From contig OY979722.1 of NCBI GenBank assembly GCA_963855995.1, positions 372,001-436,000 of the forward strand: DNA of 64,000 nt. The letters run 5' to 3'. Below the pieces are notes generated by a model. That model was given only the letters and a program-made list of their open reading frames with translations, made no database searches and was not told the origin of the DNA. This document shows, in pieces, positions 37,401 through 51,825 of the stretch. Position 1 is the stretch's first letter. Every line of letters begins with the position of its first letter. Source of the stretch: Muricea muricata (lineage: Eukaryota; Cnidaria; Anthozoa; Malacalcyonacea; Plexauridae). A program made the position numbers and the translations under genes.

Positions 37401-39520
37401 CATTATTTCGTAGTCTGCAATGCCACGATGAACTGGTGAAGCTTGTGTTGGCAGGCAACAAAATTGGTGAGAACAAACTTTAACTGACTGCGAAGCCTTA
37501 TTAATTTTCCACAGTTGAACTTCATCATATTGCCTAGAGTTGCTTCGCCGTAATTTTCCTGGTATTACTAGGAACCAAATTTTCGGGTAAACTTTTATTT
37601 AAGTCAGGGGGGAAATACTCCTGCTGTCCTAGAAATAATTCCCAGATTTGCTTTCATTATTTTCACCTTTAGGTGATGTTGGCTTACAACATTTAATTTC
37701 ATCTTTGCCTTGTCTTACGAACCTCTCTATTCTCACTCTCGCTTGTAATGGTATTACTCCTACTGGACTGCGAAATCTGGCATCAAGCTTGTCTCAAGAT
37801 CACAAGGTAATCTGCGAAGGTCTAATTCCACGAGAAATTCTGCGCAAGAAACTGGTTCTGCGGAATGCAGATGGTTGCATATAAATAATTTCATTGCATT
37901 CTTCCTTCGCGAGAAATCACTTGAATTCCTTACCAGAGCGAAAAAAATTAGGAGAATTTGATAGTTAATTCATGTACATCCACTCGTGCTTTGTATAAAC
38001 AGTTTCTCAGAATTTCGTTCTCGTAGAACCTTGATACGATATTGCAATCGGATATTAATGTTTCATAATTGATAATTGTAATATAGTCACGATCCTTTGG
38101 TCGCTATTTCTTCGTCTAGGTCTCTAAGGCGTGGTCAAATCTGAAAGAGCTAGATATCTCGTTCAATACAATCACAGATGTTGCAAGCTCTAGTCTCGCT
38201 TTTATTCTTCGCTCCTGTCCAAACCTCCTCAAGTTGGACATTGAACATTGTTCTCTGACTCAAACCTCTTTCCTTCAAAAGAATACGTTAGTTGAAGCGC
38301 TTCAAGGTAGGCTATATTCTCGATTTAAACCCTTGGTCGTTTACATCATTCCCTGTAATTCCATACCACAATATCAACCAAGTACAGTACCACTTTAAAC
38401 CACCAAGATCACCACACATCTTTTTCAAATTAAAGAACTTGTTAATAGTTTTCTCGTTTCTTGCTCAGATCTGAAAAGGCTGCAGGATTTAAACGTCTCT
38501 CACAATCTTATCCAATCAGTCTCCATACCCTTTCTTCTCCGAGCGTGTCCTGTTGAAATTTGTAATTTAAACTTATCTTCAACCGTGAGCGGTCATGATC
38601 CTGCATTTGCATCTGTTTTGGCTGAGTATTTGAAAATGGTAAGACAAATTATTTTATAATCATTCTTATGTCTTGTCATACTTGTTAACATTTGGCCTCC
38701 GCCTTCTTTATTGCAGGAGAGTTGTAGTATTCAACATCTTGTCTGTCGTTGCTGTTACCTGGACGATACGGATGCATTAGTTCTCGCAAGAAACCTGACA
38801 GTGTCAACATCGTGTTCCAAACTAGATCTTGGTGAAAATAACATATCCGATGAAGGAGTCGCGAAACTTATTAAGTAAGGCATTGTTCCACTGTGTAAGG
38901 AAGGTGAATGAAAAATTTTTTCGGTTACTTGCATGGGAAGGAAATGAATACTTCAGTAAAGTACATAAGCGCAACATATCATGATTTCGTGTTAATTGAC
39001 TGTGGAAAAAAACAATTTCTAAAGAAATGGAATTTTGCACACGGGCCTACATTGTCGGGCTCGCTATGCTACTTGCTCCATAAACGTTTTTATTTCTACA
39101 CGGACGAGGGTTCTAAAAGGGAGCTCCTGCTCCCACCCCGTCTCCTGGTTAGACCCTGCAATTGGGGGAGTGGTGATATTCTCATTTCTTTCTAGATCAG
39201 TGCAACACAATCCGAATGTGAAAGAACTAGTCTTATCTGGTAATCGTCAAATAACGAATGAAAGTTGGTCAAAGTTTTTTACCTCGCCATTAGCTCTCAC
39301 ATCTTTGGATTTATCGCACTCTGGTCTCCGCTCACCACTCCCTGAATGTCTATTCAAGCCCTCTGCTTTTCCAAGACACCTGATGTTCCTTGATTTATCT
39401 TTCAACTCGCTGCATTCACAAGATATCCAAAGGCTGGTTAGTTTGTGGGAATTAAAATGGCAGGGAAGATTAACTAGAGTGCGTCGCTCGAGATCATTCG
39501 TCGTACTTGAAGCGAACTAG
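31445..39520 (+). CDS. TONSL: TONSL (Tonsoku-like), replication-fork repair scaffold, about 1408 aa
   Basis: Fourteen exons: 31445-31475, 31634-31729, 32958-33121, 33192-34218, 34320-34423, 35034-35148, 35362-36716, 36893-37091, 37305-37466, 37673-37806, 38120-38306, 38469-38638, 38717-38874 and 39196-39520 (4227 bases in frame; human about 1378 aa). Domains in order are N-terminal TPR repeats (VAHRKIGECL, LFLNLGLVYNLLENK), an acidic Ser/Asp/Glu stretch (ELSDSDDDEQ), three ankyrin repeats (GETVLHVAA, DYCGWQPLHEACNHG, GMTPLHDAV), a disordered region with IPENE and DDWL, a ubiquitin-like domain starting LRVQVEDKKFLIPCPS, and C-terminal leucine-rich repeats. Known role: with MMS22L it binds new histone H4 unmethylated at Lys20 and loads RAD51 at damaged forks. 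The ankyrin Trp, Glu, Asn and Asp residues that contact H4 in human are kept. Introns 2 and 5 carry related repeats in opposite orientation. Confidence 0.96.
31744..32350 (+). mobile_element. Dispersed repeat in TONSL intron 2, copy A, plus orientation by convention
   Basis: Segments GAAAATGTATCATC, AGTGAATGACACC, ACCCTGTTAAATA, GAGTAGGACATCCCTCCTA and CCACCACCACAAAATCTGAG each reappear as reverse complements, in reversed order, in intron 5 (about 34434-34925). A long diverged element is therefore present in two opposite copies. A separate hairpin (32177-32279) sits inside this copy. Confidence 0.6.
32177..32279. mobile_element. Nested MITE-like hairpin in TONSL intron 2, 103 bp
   Basis: CTATTTACAA at 32177 is mirrored by TTGTAAATAG ending at 32279. 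Inner arms CATGTTGTATCA(G/C)ATATAC and GTATATGCTGATACAACA also pair. It has no equivalent in the intron 5 copy, so it probably inserted later. Confidence 0.6.
34434..34925 (-). mobile_element. Dispersed repeat in TONSL intron 5, copy B, opposite orientation
   Basis: Contains reverse complements of the blocks seen at 31744-32350, including CTCAGATTTTGTGGTGGTG, TTAATCTTAGAATAGATAGG and AACAGGGTAGATGTGTCATT. With copy A it brackets exons 3-5 of TONSL as an inverted pair. Confidence 0.6.
34962..34979. repeat. (CA)n microsatellite
   Basis: A short uninterrupted run of CA dinucleotides (about eight units) in TONSL intron 5, just downstream of the dispersed repeat. Confidence 0.8.
35194..35292. mobile_element. 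Palindromic element carrying two TGACGTCA sites, TONSL intron 6
   Basis: GATGACGTCAAAT at the left and ATTTGACGTCATT at the right form inverted ends. The inner arms ATCAAATTTGATTGG and CCAATCAAATTT also pair. Each arm contains the octamer TGACGTCA, the consensus CREB/ATF site. This looks like a short non-autonomous element; regulatory function is only a possibility. Confidence 0.6.
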
Positions 39521-40824
39521 GCTTTGTCATATATGAAGTTGTTTATAGAAATGTACGATATTTTACGAAATGAATTTATATTTTATGATTGCTGTTTAAA
39601 GAGTAGTTTACCCATATTTAAATTAAAGATAATGTCAACGTCGCATCTTTCGTAGTTTTTATTTAAATTTTGGTTTTTACTCGCTCTTATAAATACTGGT
39701 ACTATAGTATCACCGATTTGTATATATATATACGTCATGCTTTGCTGTTGCACTAATTGTGGTTGAATTACGACCAGGTAGGCACTATTGCCATGCGTGA
39801 TCATTTGCTTTTCTTGTTTTAAAATATCTGCCTGTACTTGGGGGAAACAGGCAGATCTTTGAAAACAAGAACACATCAGAAACGTTAAGGAACATAATAA
39901 TGGTTCAAACATCGAAAAACATGCAACGCGAAAATCATTGACAAAGGGGAATTTCCGTAGTCGCCTAACACTAGAAGTCTAGAATCATGGCATACAGCTG
40001 CCAAACACAGCAATGCCGATAACAACTCAAAACCGCTTCCTCGACAATGTACAATCTTAATAAAGAAAACATAGTATCACCTTATCGTATTTCACAGTCC
40101 ACATGTATACACGTCATATCTACCTTCATTTCACAGTTTACTGCAATCATTACAAATATACCCGTTGAAGGCTACAGACTGGTGGCCGAAAGCTCGTAAA
40201 CAAATATATTTTAGTCAGAGAACGTCTCACCTTTTTCATTTATGTCTAATCCTGGCTAGTGGTTTATATTGTTTAACCATTTTTTAAAGCTCTTTCAGTT
40301 AAAAACGGGTAAATAGCTAATTTTCCACTTAGGGCGAGTGTAATAGCCAACGTGGTCATGACGTCACCTATGCCTTGGTATATAGCCCATCAACCATAGT
40401 TTTAGACCCGGGTCTACCTAGCCTGCTTGCCGCCTGAAATTTCCAAGGGGGGTACCCGACGGTGCTAGGGTCTACCCGACGTCAAACGTGCTTGCTAATC
40501 AGGTGAGATTACGGGCCTTCATTTTCTTATCTGCATGTGCAGTGAGCACCTTGGCTGGCTTCTTGTTCTATGAGCAAAGACACCAGATCCTGCCTTGGCA
40601 GCCCTGGTTTGGAGGGGCCGGGTATGCTTCAATGGTATGTCGTGGCATAGGCAGTGGGTCGTGCACTGGTATGCCCAGGTATGCCTCGGTCAATGAGGAG
40701 AGCAGCCTGGAAACTACGCTTATGTAATGGCGATTGTCGGGATGACATAACACTATTATAATGGACGGATAACGTTTCTTTACGCTTGAAATTTCTTGCT
40801 TATGATATTTATTAAAAATAACTT
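39521..40824. other. TONSL 3' region and AFG3L2 upstream region
   Basis: About 1.3 kb with no exon I can defend. A plus-strand frame (40488-40727) with one hydrophobic stretch and a minus-strand frame (39583-39912) with a hydrophobic N-terminus lack recognisable domains. A short TA run lies at 39720-39730. The more GC-rich part at about 40330-40480 (repeated GGGTCTACC and CCCGACG words) may be the AFG3L2 promoter or a small RNA, which I cannot tell. Confidence 0.4.
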
Positions 40825-46575
<5,751 letters not shown>

Positions 46576-46839
46576 AATGAGTTTTTCTGAAAAAAAAAGA
46601 CAAAAAATGTTTTAGCATTGTAAATTAGACTTGTCTTGGGGTAATATATATTTTGAATAAATTTTTTCTCATTATTGTAAGTATTTATCAAATTCCCTGA
46701 CTTGCATGTACAGAGGTGTCTCGTGAGTCGTCTTAGTTAGGTCGTCATTAGAAGATAATTTTTGTGCGCAAAGTTGACAGAGGTTGTTAGATATGGTTAG
46801 ACTTGGCGCGGACGGAGGTCTGGTTCCTGATAAGGAAAC

Positions 46840-48755
46840 ATGGCGGCAGATTCAGATAAATTTGAAGTGGTTTGTCCTGAGATTGAAAGCTTAACTGAGG
46901 TCCAAACAGATATAACATGCCCTGTGGAAAATTGCACTAAAATATTAGCCAACTCCTCTGCCTTGAGAATGCATTTAGAGAAAACACACAAGACAGCAGC
47001 CAAGGAATGTAATGTGTTTGGAAGAGGAGTTGTGTGTCAAAACAAAGTCAAGAAAAACATTGTTTACTGTTGTCCAGTTAGTTCTTGTGTACGCAGGCAG
47101 GGCAGTGGAAGATATTTTAATCGTTTAGCTCATGTTAAGCAGGTGGGTGGCTTTCGTTTTCGTGTAGGTTGGTGATATGACTCATATGAGCACATCATAT
47201 CAAGTTTGTGTCATAATACCTCCAAATACAGCGCTTGTAGTACTTAAGTTAACACAATTTGCCCATCCTGATACAACAATAAGCATTCCTGAGGATCCGT
47301 CTGGGTTCTTAATGAAGATATTTTCACTCTGTAGCATTACATGAATGTTCATGGTGAAAAGAAGTTTACTTGCAAGAAATGTGAAAAAAAATTTGGTAGA
47401 AATGACGTTTGTTTAAGACATGAAAAAACGTGTGGAATGGTTTTCCTTTGTTCTTGTGGTGTTGAATTTACATGTCGAACATCAATGTTGACACATGCAC
47501 GTCGGAATGGACATGTTCCTTCCTCCGCATCAAATGAAAGGTGAGAAATGATGCCATATGTTGTTCTGGCAATGGTTTGGCCGAGGTCATGTATACGTGG
47601 CCACTCCCCCCCCCCCCCCACCAACCTAGGCCAAACCATTGACTGGTGCATGATCCCTAACCTTACTTCTACATTGTTTTTAGTGGTGAAAGACGGGAAG
47701 AGATGAAGAGTGAAGTACCAGATTCTATCGGAAGAAATCAAGTAATATGTGTTTCATTACTGCCTGTTGATAATAAGAGTGTTTCAACTTTTGTCAGGCA
47801 AATTAAACCAAAGAAAATCCTTTGTGAAATAGGAACACAGACAGATCAGCCTCCTTGCACCACTAATATACCATTATCTTTGGTGCCAAATGATAAAACT
47901 TCCTCTGTTAATGAATCATCATTGCACAACAAGAATTTGGATTTAACTTTAACTATAGAGAGGTCATTATTAACTGATAATAATGTATCGTCACAGAAAG
48001 GTGATGTCTCTTTATTACTGCAAAATGAAGAGTGTTGTTCTTCTAAAGATGGCTCATTATCAATGGGCAAAGGGATGGTTGATACAGAATTAGAAAAATC
48101 TGACACAGATATGTCATGCAAACATACACAAACAGTAGAATATCTACAAATTGAAAATTTTGATGTAGACTTCACAATTGACAATGAAGATTTCAAAGAA
48201 CTAGCTCACACACAAACTCAAACAAACTTGGATTTAACATTTGACAATTTTCCATTGTTCGAAGACAACGAGACACAGACGTTAGAATCCTATCTGGGCA
48301 TAGATCCATCAACTATTGATTGTGCCACTCAGACAATCTTAGACGAGATATTCTCAGTTGACAACGAAACACAGACACGTTTACCTACAATAGATTTTGA
48401 TGATGACTTTGACAGCCTACATTGTGGTAATAGCATGGATGGACAGACCCAAACTACACCTTGGACAAATTTTACTGGCACCAGTGCAGACAACCTTGAT
48501 ATTTTGCAGTCCTCAGCTAACTCAAGCACTGATGGGCAAACACAAACTCTACCTTGGTCAGATTTTGGTGCATCTTTCAACATTTTAGAGAGCTCGGCAG
48601 GCTCAAGCGTAGATGGACAAACGCAAACTATACCATGGGTACGTTTTGCAGACTCACCAACCTTTAATCTTTTACAAGGCCCAACATCAAATGTTGAAAC
48701 ACAGACAATGTTTAATGCACAAATTTGTCATTCTGAAAATGTTAAAGGCTTATAG
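46840..48755 (+). CDS. ATMIN: ATMIN/ASCIZ-like zinc-finger factor with LC8-binding TQT array, 526 aa
   Basis: Exons 46840-47142, 47335-47540 and 47684-48755 (1581 bases in frame). The N-terminal third holds C2H2-type fingers (CPVENCTKIL...HLEKTH; FTCKKCEKKF...HEKTC; a CSCG finger ending HARRNGH), in the same arrangement as human ATMIN. The C-terminal two thirds are disordered and carry ten TQT sites: GTQTD, HTQTV, HTQTQT, ETQTL, ATQTI, ETQTR, three in nearly identical DGQTQTxPW contexts, and ETQTM. TQT is the canonical docking motif for dynein light chain LC8 (DYNLL1). Known role: ATMIN drives DYNLL1 transcription and is shut off by LC8 binding to these sites, a feedback sensor; it also cooperates with ATM. 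The start follows the AFG3L2 stop by 264 bp on the same strand. Confidence 0.93.
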
Positions 48756-49501
48756 ACAAAACCCTCTGTGTGTAATAATTGTGTATAGTGTGTCATATCT
48801 CACAAACATAACTTCTTCAATGTTATTTTATGGTTTTGTGGCACTTTGCTCAATGTGAATAAGTAATGTGTTGGCTGAGTGAAGTGAAACAAAATCATAA
48901 AAAATCTGTCAAATTTGTTTGCATTGTTGTGCTTTTCCTCTCTTATTTGTGCTGTACTCCTACCAACACTGGCAATGTACTATTTAAAACACGAGCAGGA
49001 GTATTATTTGGCATAAAGATACAAGCGCGAAGCGCGAGTGGCTTTGTACCTAATAAAACATGTCATGTGAGTGTTTTAAATGGCTTCAAAATAATTTGCA
49101 TAATAAAGCTAAATCATTATATAAAAATTGTCATACAAAAATCTTTATATAAAATTCTTTATATATTTTGCATGACAATCATCTTTTGTATTATTGCATA
49201 ATGAAGCGTTCTTTAGCAGGTATAAAGAGGCATGCATGTGACTTATTTAGCACTGGGCATTGGATAATTAGTTCATGAATAATTATCATTAATTAATGAA
49301 AAGTTAATTTAATGCATAATCATTGGTAAATAATTTACTAATGATTTAATCACACAGTTATTGCACATTGAAAATAGATAAAAAAATCACTCTAAAAATG
49401 TCACTTAGATAACACACAATTAAGTCATAAAACTTTTACATAGATCTTATGTGAAAATAAAACCGTAATTTGGTATCAGTATCCCAGAGTTGGCTTGTGT
49501 T
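48756..49501. other. ATMIN 3' UTR and convergent intergenic region
   Basis: AT-rich with one palindromic element (48982-49081). The stretch after 49200 has many ATTAAT/AATTAT words and no coding frame I recognise. Confidence 0.45.
48982..49081. mobile_element. Short inverted-repeat element with GCGCGAAGCGCG core, 100 bp
   Basis: The ends ATTTAAAACAC (48982) and GTGTTTTAAAT (49081) are perfect 11-base inverted repeats. The centre holds AAGCGCGAAGCGCGAG. The GC-rich centre contrasts sharply with its AT-rich surroundings. Confidence 0.5.
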
Positions 49502-50464
49502 CTAGATGATGCCATATGGTGCTAATTTTTGACCTGATTGGCCAGTGGTCTGTGGTAAACATGGTGATGTGGTGATTGGTAGCCAGTTTAATTTTTGTTT
49601 TTGTTTCCTCTTCAATGGCTGAACAAAGTTGGCTGGCATTATGGGTGGTTTGAATGGTGCAAGTTTTATTTTCTGACTTTGCAGTACTTCATGGTGTAGT
49701 CTGCCTGTTTTCCTATCAATTGTTGACTGTGATTGCACTGGTGGAGGATTTTTGCTTATTGCAATGTTAGATTTAGGGAGATTGTCTTTCAGGGGTTTTG
49801 AAGGTAATGGCTTGAGTGTATGTACTTTCTTTGAATTTTGAGGGATAAGGTTGTTGGTCAAGGATTGGGGCTTTTCCTCCAGTATTGGATACAGGCCATT
49901 CAGTTGATGAATATGCTTGAAATTACTTCTTGCATTCAAGTCCCGTTGCAAAAGCACATTACTTCCATAGCCTGGTTGAAATCTTGCTCGTTGTCGCTGT
50001 ACAAACCCGCCCAAATGTTGATCCAGTACGCCAGCCGGATCAACAAAGGTTAATCCTCTCAAATCACCGACCTTATGACCAGTGCTGGTGAATGAGCACG
50101 GATGCTGTCGCTGTACGTACGTACACGTTTCAGGGTCAATAATTGTCCTCCAAGATGGTACATCGTATGAAAGCACACCCAAACTTTTAAATTTATCATA
50201 TTTACAACCAATTTCTTGTTCCTCCTTCGCTTTCGCTTTTTTATTTTTCTTCTTCGATGAGTCGCTTTTCTGTGACGGGCTGTCTTCTCTCTCAATTGAG
50301 GGACACGCAACATAATTCACATTACAACTCACTGTTCGCCAGCCCGTTTGAAGTTCTTTAGGGTCATAGACGTGTATCGTTTTCTCCAAATTACTTTGTT
50401 CGTCACTACAGGACAGTAAATTCTTGAAAATATCTGATAGAGACAACTTTTTGTCATCCGCCAT
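49502..50464 (-). CDS. Uncharacterised intronless protein, 320 aa
   Basis: A single open frame on the minus strand from ATG at 50464 to the stop at 49502, with no need for introns. I do not recognise the family. The N-terminus (MADDKKLSLSDIFKNLL) can form an amphipathic helix. A Ser/Lys-rich low-complexity stretch (SSKKKNKKAKAKEEQE) follows. The most structured-looking part is the middle: SLGVLSYDVPSWRTIIDP, TYVQRQHPC, LRGLTFVDPAGVLDQHLGG. The C-terminal third is basic and Pro-rich (LKPLPSKPLKDN, LAPFKPPIMPA). There is no signal peptide or membrane segment. Its coding status is supported by length, normal codon use, and a diverged partial copy at 53254-53386 that kept the reading frame. The start codon faces the THAP gene across 434 bp. 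Confidence 0.8.
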   Translation of the reverse strand: MADDKKLSLSDIFKNLLSCSDEQSNLEKTIHVYDPKELQTGWRTVSCNVNYVACPSIEREDSPSQKSDSSKKKNKKAKAKEEQEIGCKYDKFKSLGVLSYDVPSWRTIIDPETCTYVQRQHPCSFTSTGHKVGDLRGLTFVDPAGVLDQHLGGFVQRQRARFQPGYGSNVLLQRDLNARSNFKHIHQLNGLYPILEEKPQSLTNNLIPQNSKKVHTLKPLPSKPLKDNLPKSNIAISKNPPPVQSQSTIDRKTGRLHHEVLQSQKIKLAPFKPPIMPANFVQPLKRKQKQKLNWLPITTSPCLPQTTGQSGQKLAPYGII

Positions 50465-50898
50465 AATTCTTTATAATATTCAATTATAGCGTTGCTATGA
50501 CAACAGGTTTTAATGTCTCCAAAAATAGAACCATCAGTATAAATGTTACCTTATTAATTAATTTTTTGCAGGCAACAAGTAAATATAGTAAAACACGCTT
50601 GATTGAGAGAATGGCTTAACCTCCTCAATAATGAAATGAAGGTGAAACGTTACAATTTCGGCTCCGCGATAAAAATTATAGAAATACCGATTTTCCATCG
50701 AGAGTACCTTTAATTCAGGTGTTGTGGCCTGCAAAACAGGTGGCTATCTATTATATTGCGCGCTTTTATGGTCACGTGTATTTGAACAAAGAAATCTATT
50801 GGTTCATTCAGAAGTACGGACAACAGTTGCTGGTTGAATGAAGCAGTTGAATATGAATTCGAAGAGTGGTAAGAAATAGTAGAATTTCAACTTGAAAT
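50465..50898. promoter_or_regulatory. Putative shared promoter, uncharacterised gene / THAP gene
   Basis: 434 bases between divergent start codons with no ORF or RNA gene. A GTCACGTG sequence at about 50770 contains an E-box-like CACGTG. A 5' UTR of the THAP gene probably begins near 50840. The assignments are by position only. Confidence 0.45.
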
Positions 50899-51417
50899 AT
50901 GGTTACAACAAAACACTGTTCTTATGGACATTGCAAGAACGACTCAAGACTGCCAGACAGACCCACAATGAGAAACAGATATGGACAATCTGTGTTTTTT
51001 GTGAGGTTTCCTGGGAAGAAACGATGTGTTGAGAAATGCAAGCGCTGGGTAGACGCTTGTATAGTCCGAGATGGCCACATGTATAAGAAAATATCTTATG
51101 AGACATTGACTTATGATAATTATATATGTTCACTTCATTTTGTGGGAGAAAATGGGCCAACGGACAGTTATCCTGATCCTGTTCCGGCGCGCCTGTCTAC
51201 AGAGAAACGGAATGAATTGGAGAACGATTTTAGAAGAAAAAAAGCTTATTTTCTTACGAACTGTGCCTCGGTGGAACTAGCATCACTAGAAAATGTTAAG
51301 CTTGATACACCATTAAATAGCCAGTCAAAGATGACCTCTTATGTAGAAATGGAAATCGCAGAAGTTTTAATAAAGTTGTCAGGAAGAAGTGGAATACTTG
51401 ACAACACTAAAATCTAG
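50899..51417 (+). CDS. THAP-domain protein, intronless, 172 aa
   Basis: The first about 95 residues match the C2CH zinc-binding THAP fold: CSYGHCKND supplies the first Cys pair, then RFPG, the conserved Trp in KRWVDAC, and YICSLHFV with the final Cys-x2-His. A weak version of the C-terminal AVPTIF box is seen as DPVPARL. THAP domains bind DNA and occur both in P-element transposases and in domesticated transcription regulators. Here no transposase catalytic domain follows. Only a Lys/Glu-rich linker and a short helix-prone tail (YVEMEIAEVLIKL) remain, so this is either a small DNA-binding regulator or a relic of a P-like element. No terminal inverted repeats were found around it. Confidence 0.85.
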   Translation: MVTTKHCSYGHCKNDSRLPDRPTMRNRYGQSVFFVRFPGKKRCVEKCKRWVDACIVRDGHMYKKISYETLTYDNYICSLHFVGENGPTDSYPDPVPARLSTEKRNELENDFRRKKAYFLTNCASVELASLENVKLDTPLNSQSKMTSYVEMEIAEVLIKLSGRSGILDNTKI

Positions 51418-51825
51418 GAATTTTCTAATCACGTGATAGAACGATTGTGACAATATCTGAATATGTAGAGTGATTTATAAACGGATATTTCTTTAGACAT
51501 TGACATCTTGTATTTTATTTTAAGCTAGTTCTCATATTTTACATAATATTTTTAATGTTAAATAGAAGTTTCTTGAATGGCATTGTGTCTTGACTTGTGC
51601 CTGTGTGTCTTGCAAAACTAATTGTCCATCAATTACTTAATCTGCTTTATACAGCATTGATCCAGTTGACATAACTCAAAATAATTGATCAATCCGTTTG
51701 TGCGGTGCAAACAATTATAAAAGTATGGCTGCCAAATTCATAAGCAATATCCTGTAGTTTTGTTTCGTTTTTGATGTTTGCGTGTTGTCCACGCGTGCTT
51801 CGCGTTATCACTAATTAATTTAAAT
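51418..51825. other. Spacer between the THAP gene and RPP40
   Basis: 408 bases of AT-rich sequence containing the THAP 3' UTR and the RPP40 promoter and 5' UTR. No repeat, ORF or RNA gene is recognised. Confidence 0.45.

Noticed and set aside
39583-39912. Minus-strand frame with a hydrophobic N-terminus, possible small secreted protein
   Set aside because: The only support is length and a hydrophobic start in AT-rich DNA just downstream of TONSL; no similarity or promoter evidence.
40488-40727. Plus-strand frame of 79 aa with one hydrophobic stretch
   Set aside because: It has no ATG at its start, no recognised domain and no splice context joining it to AFG3L2, whose own presequence exon begins at 40825.
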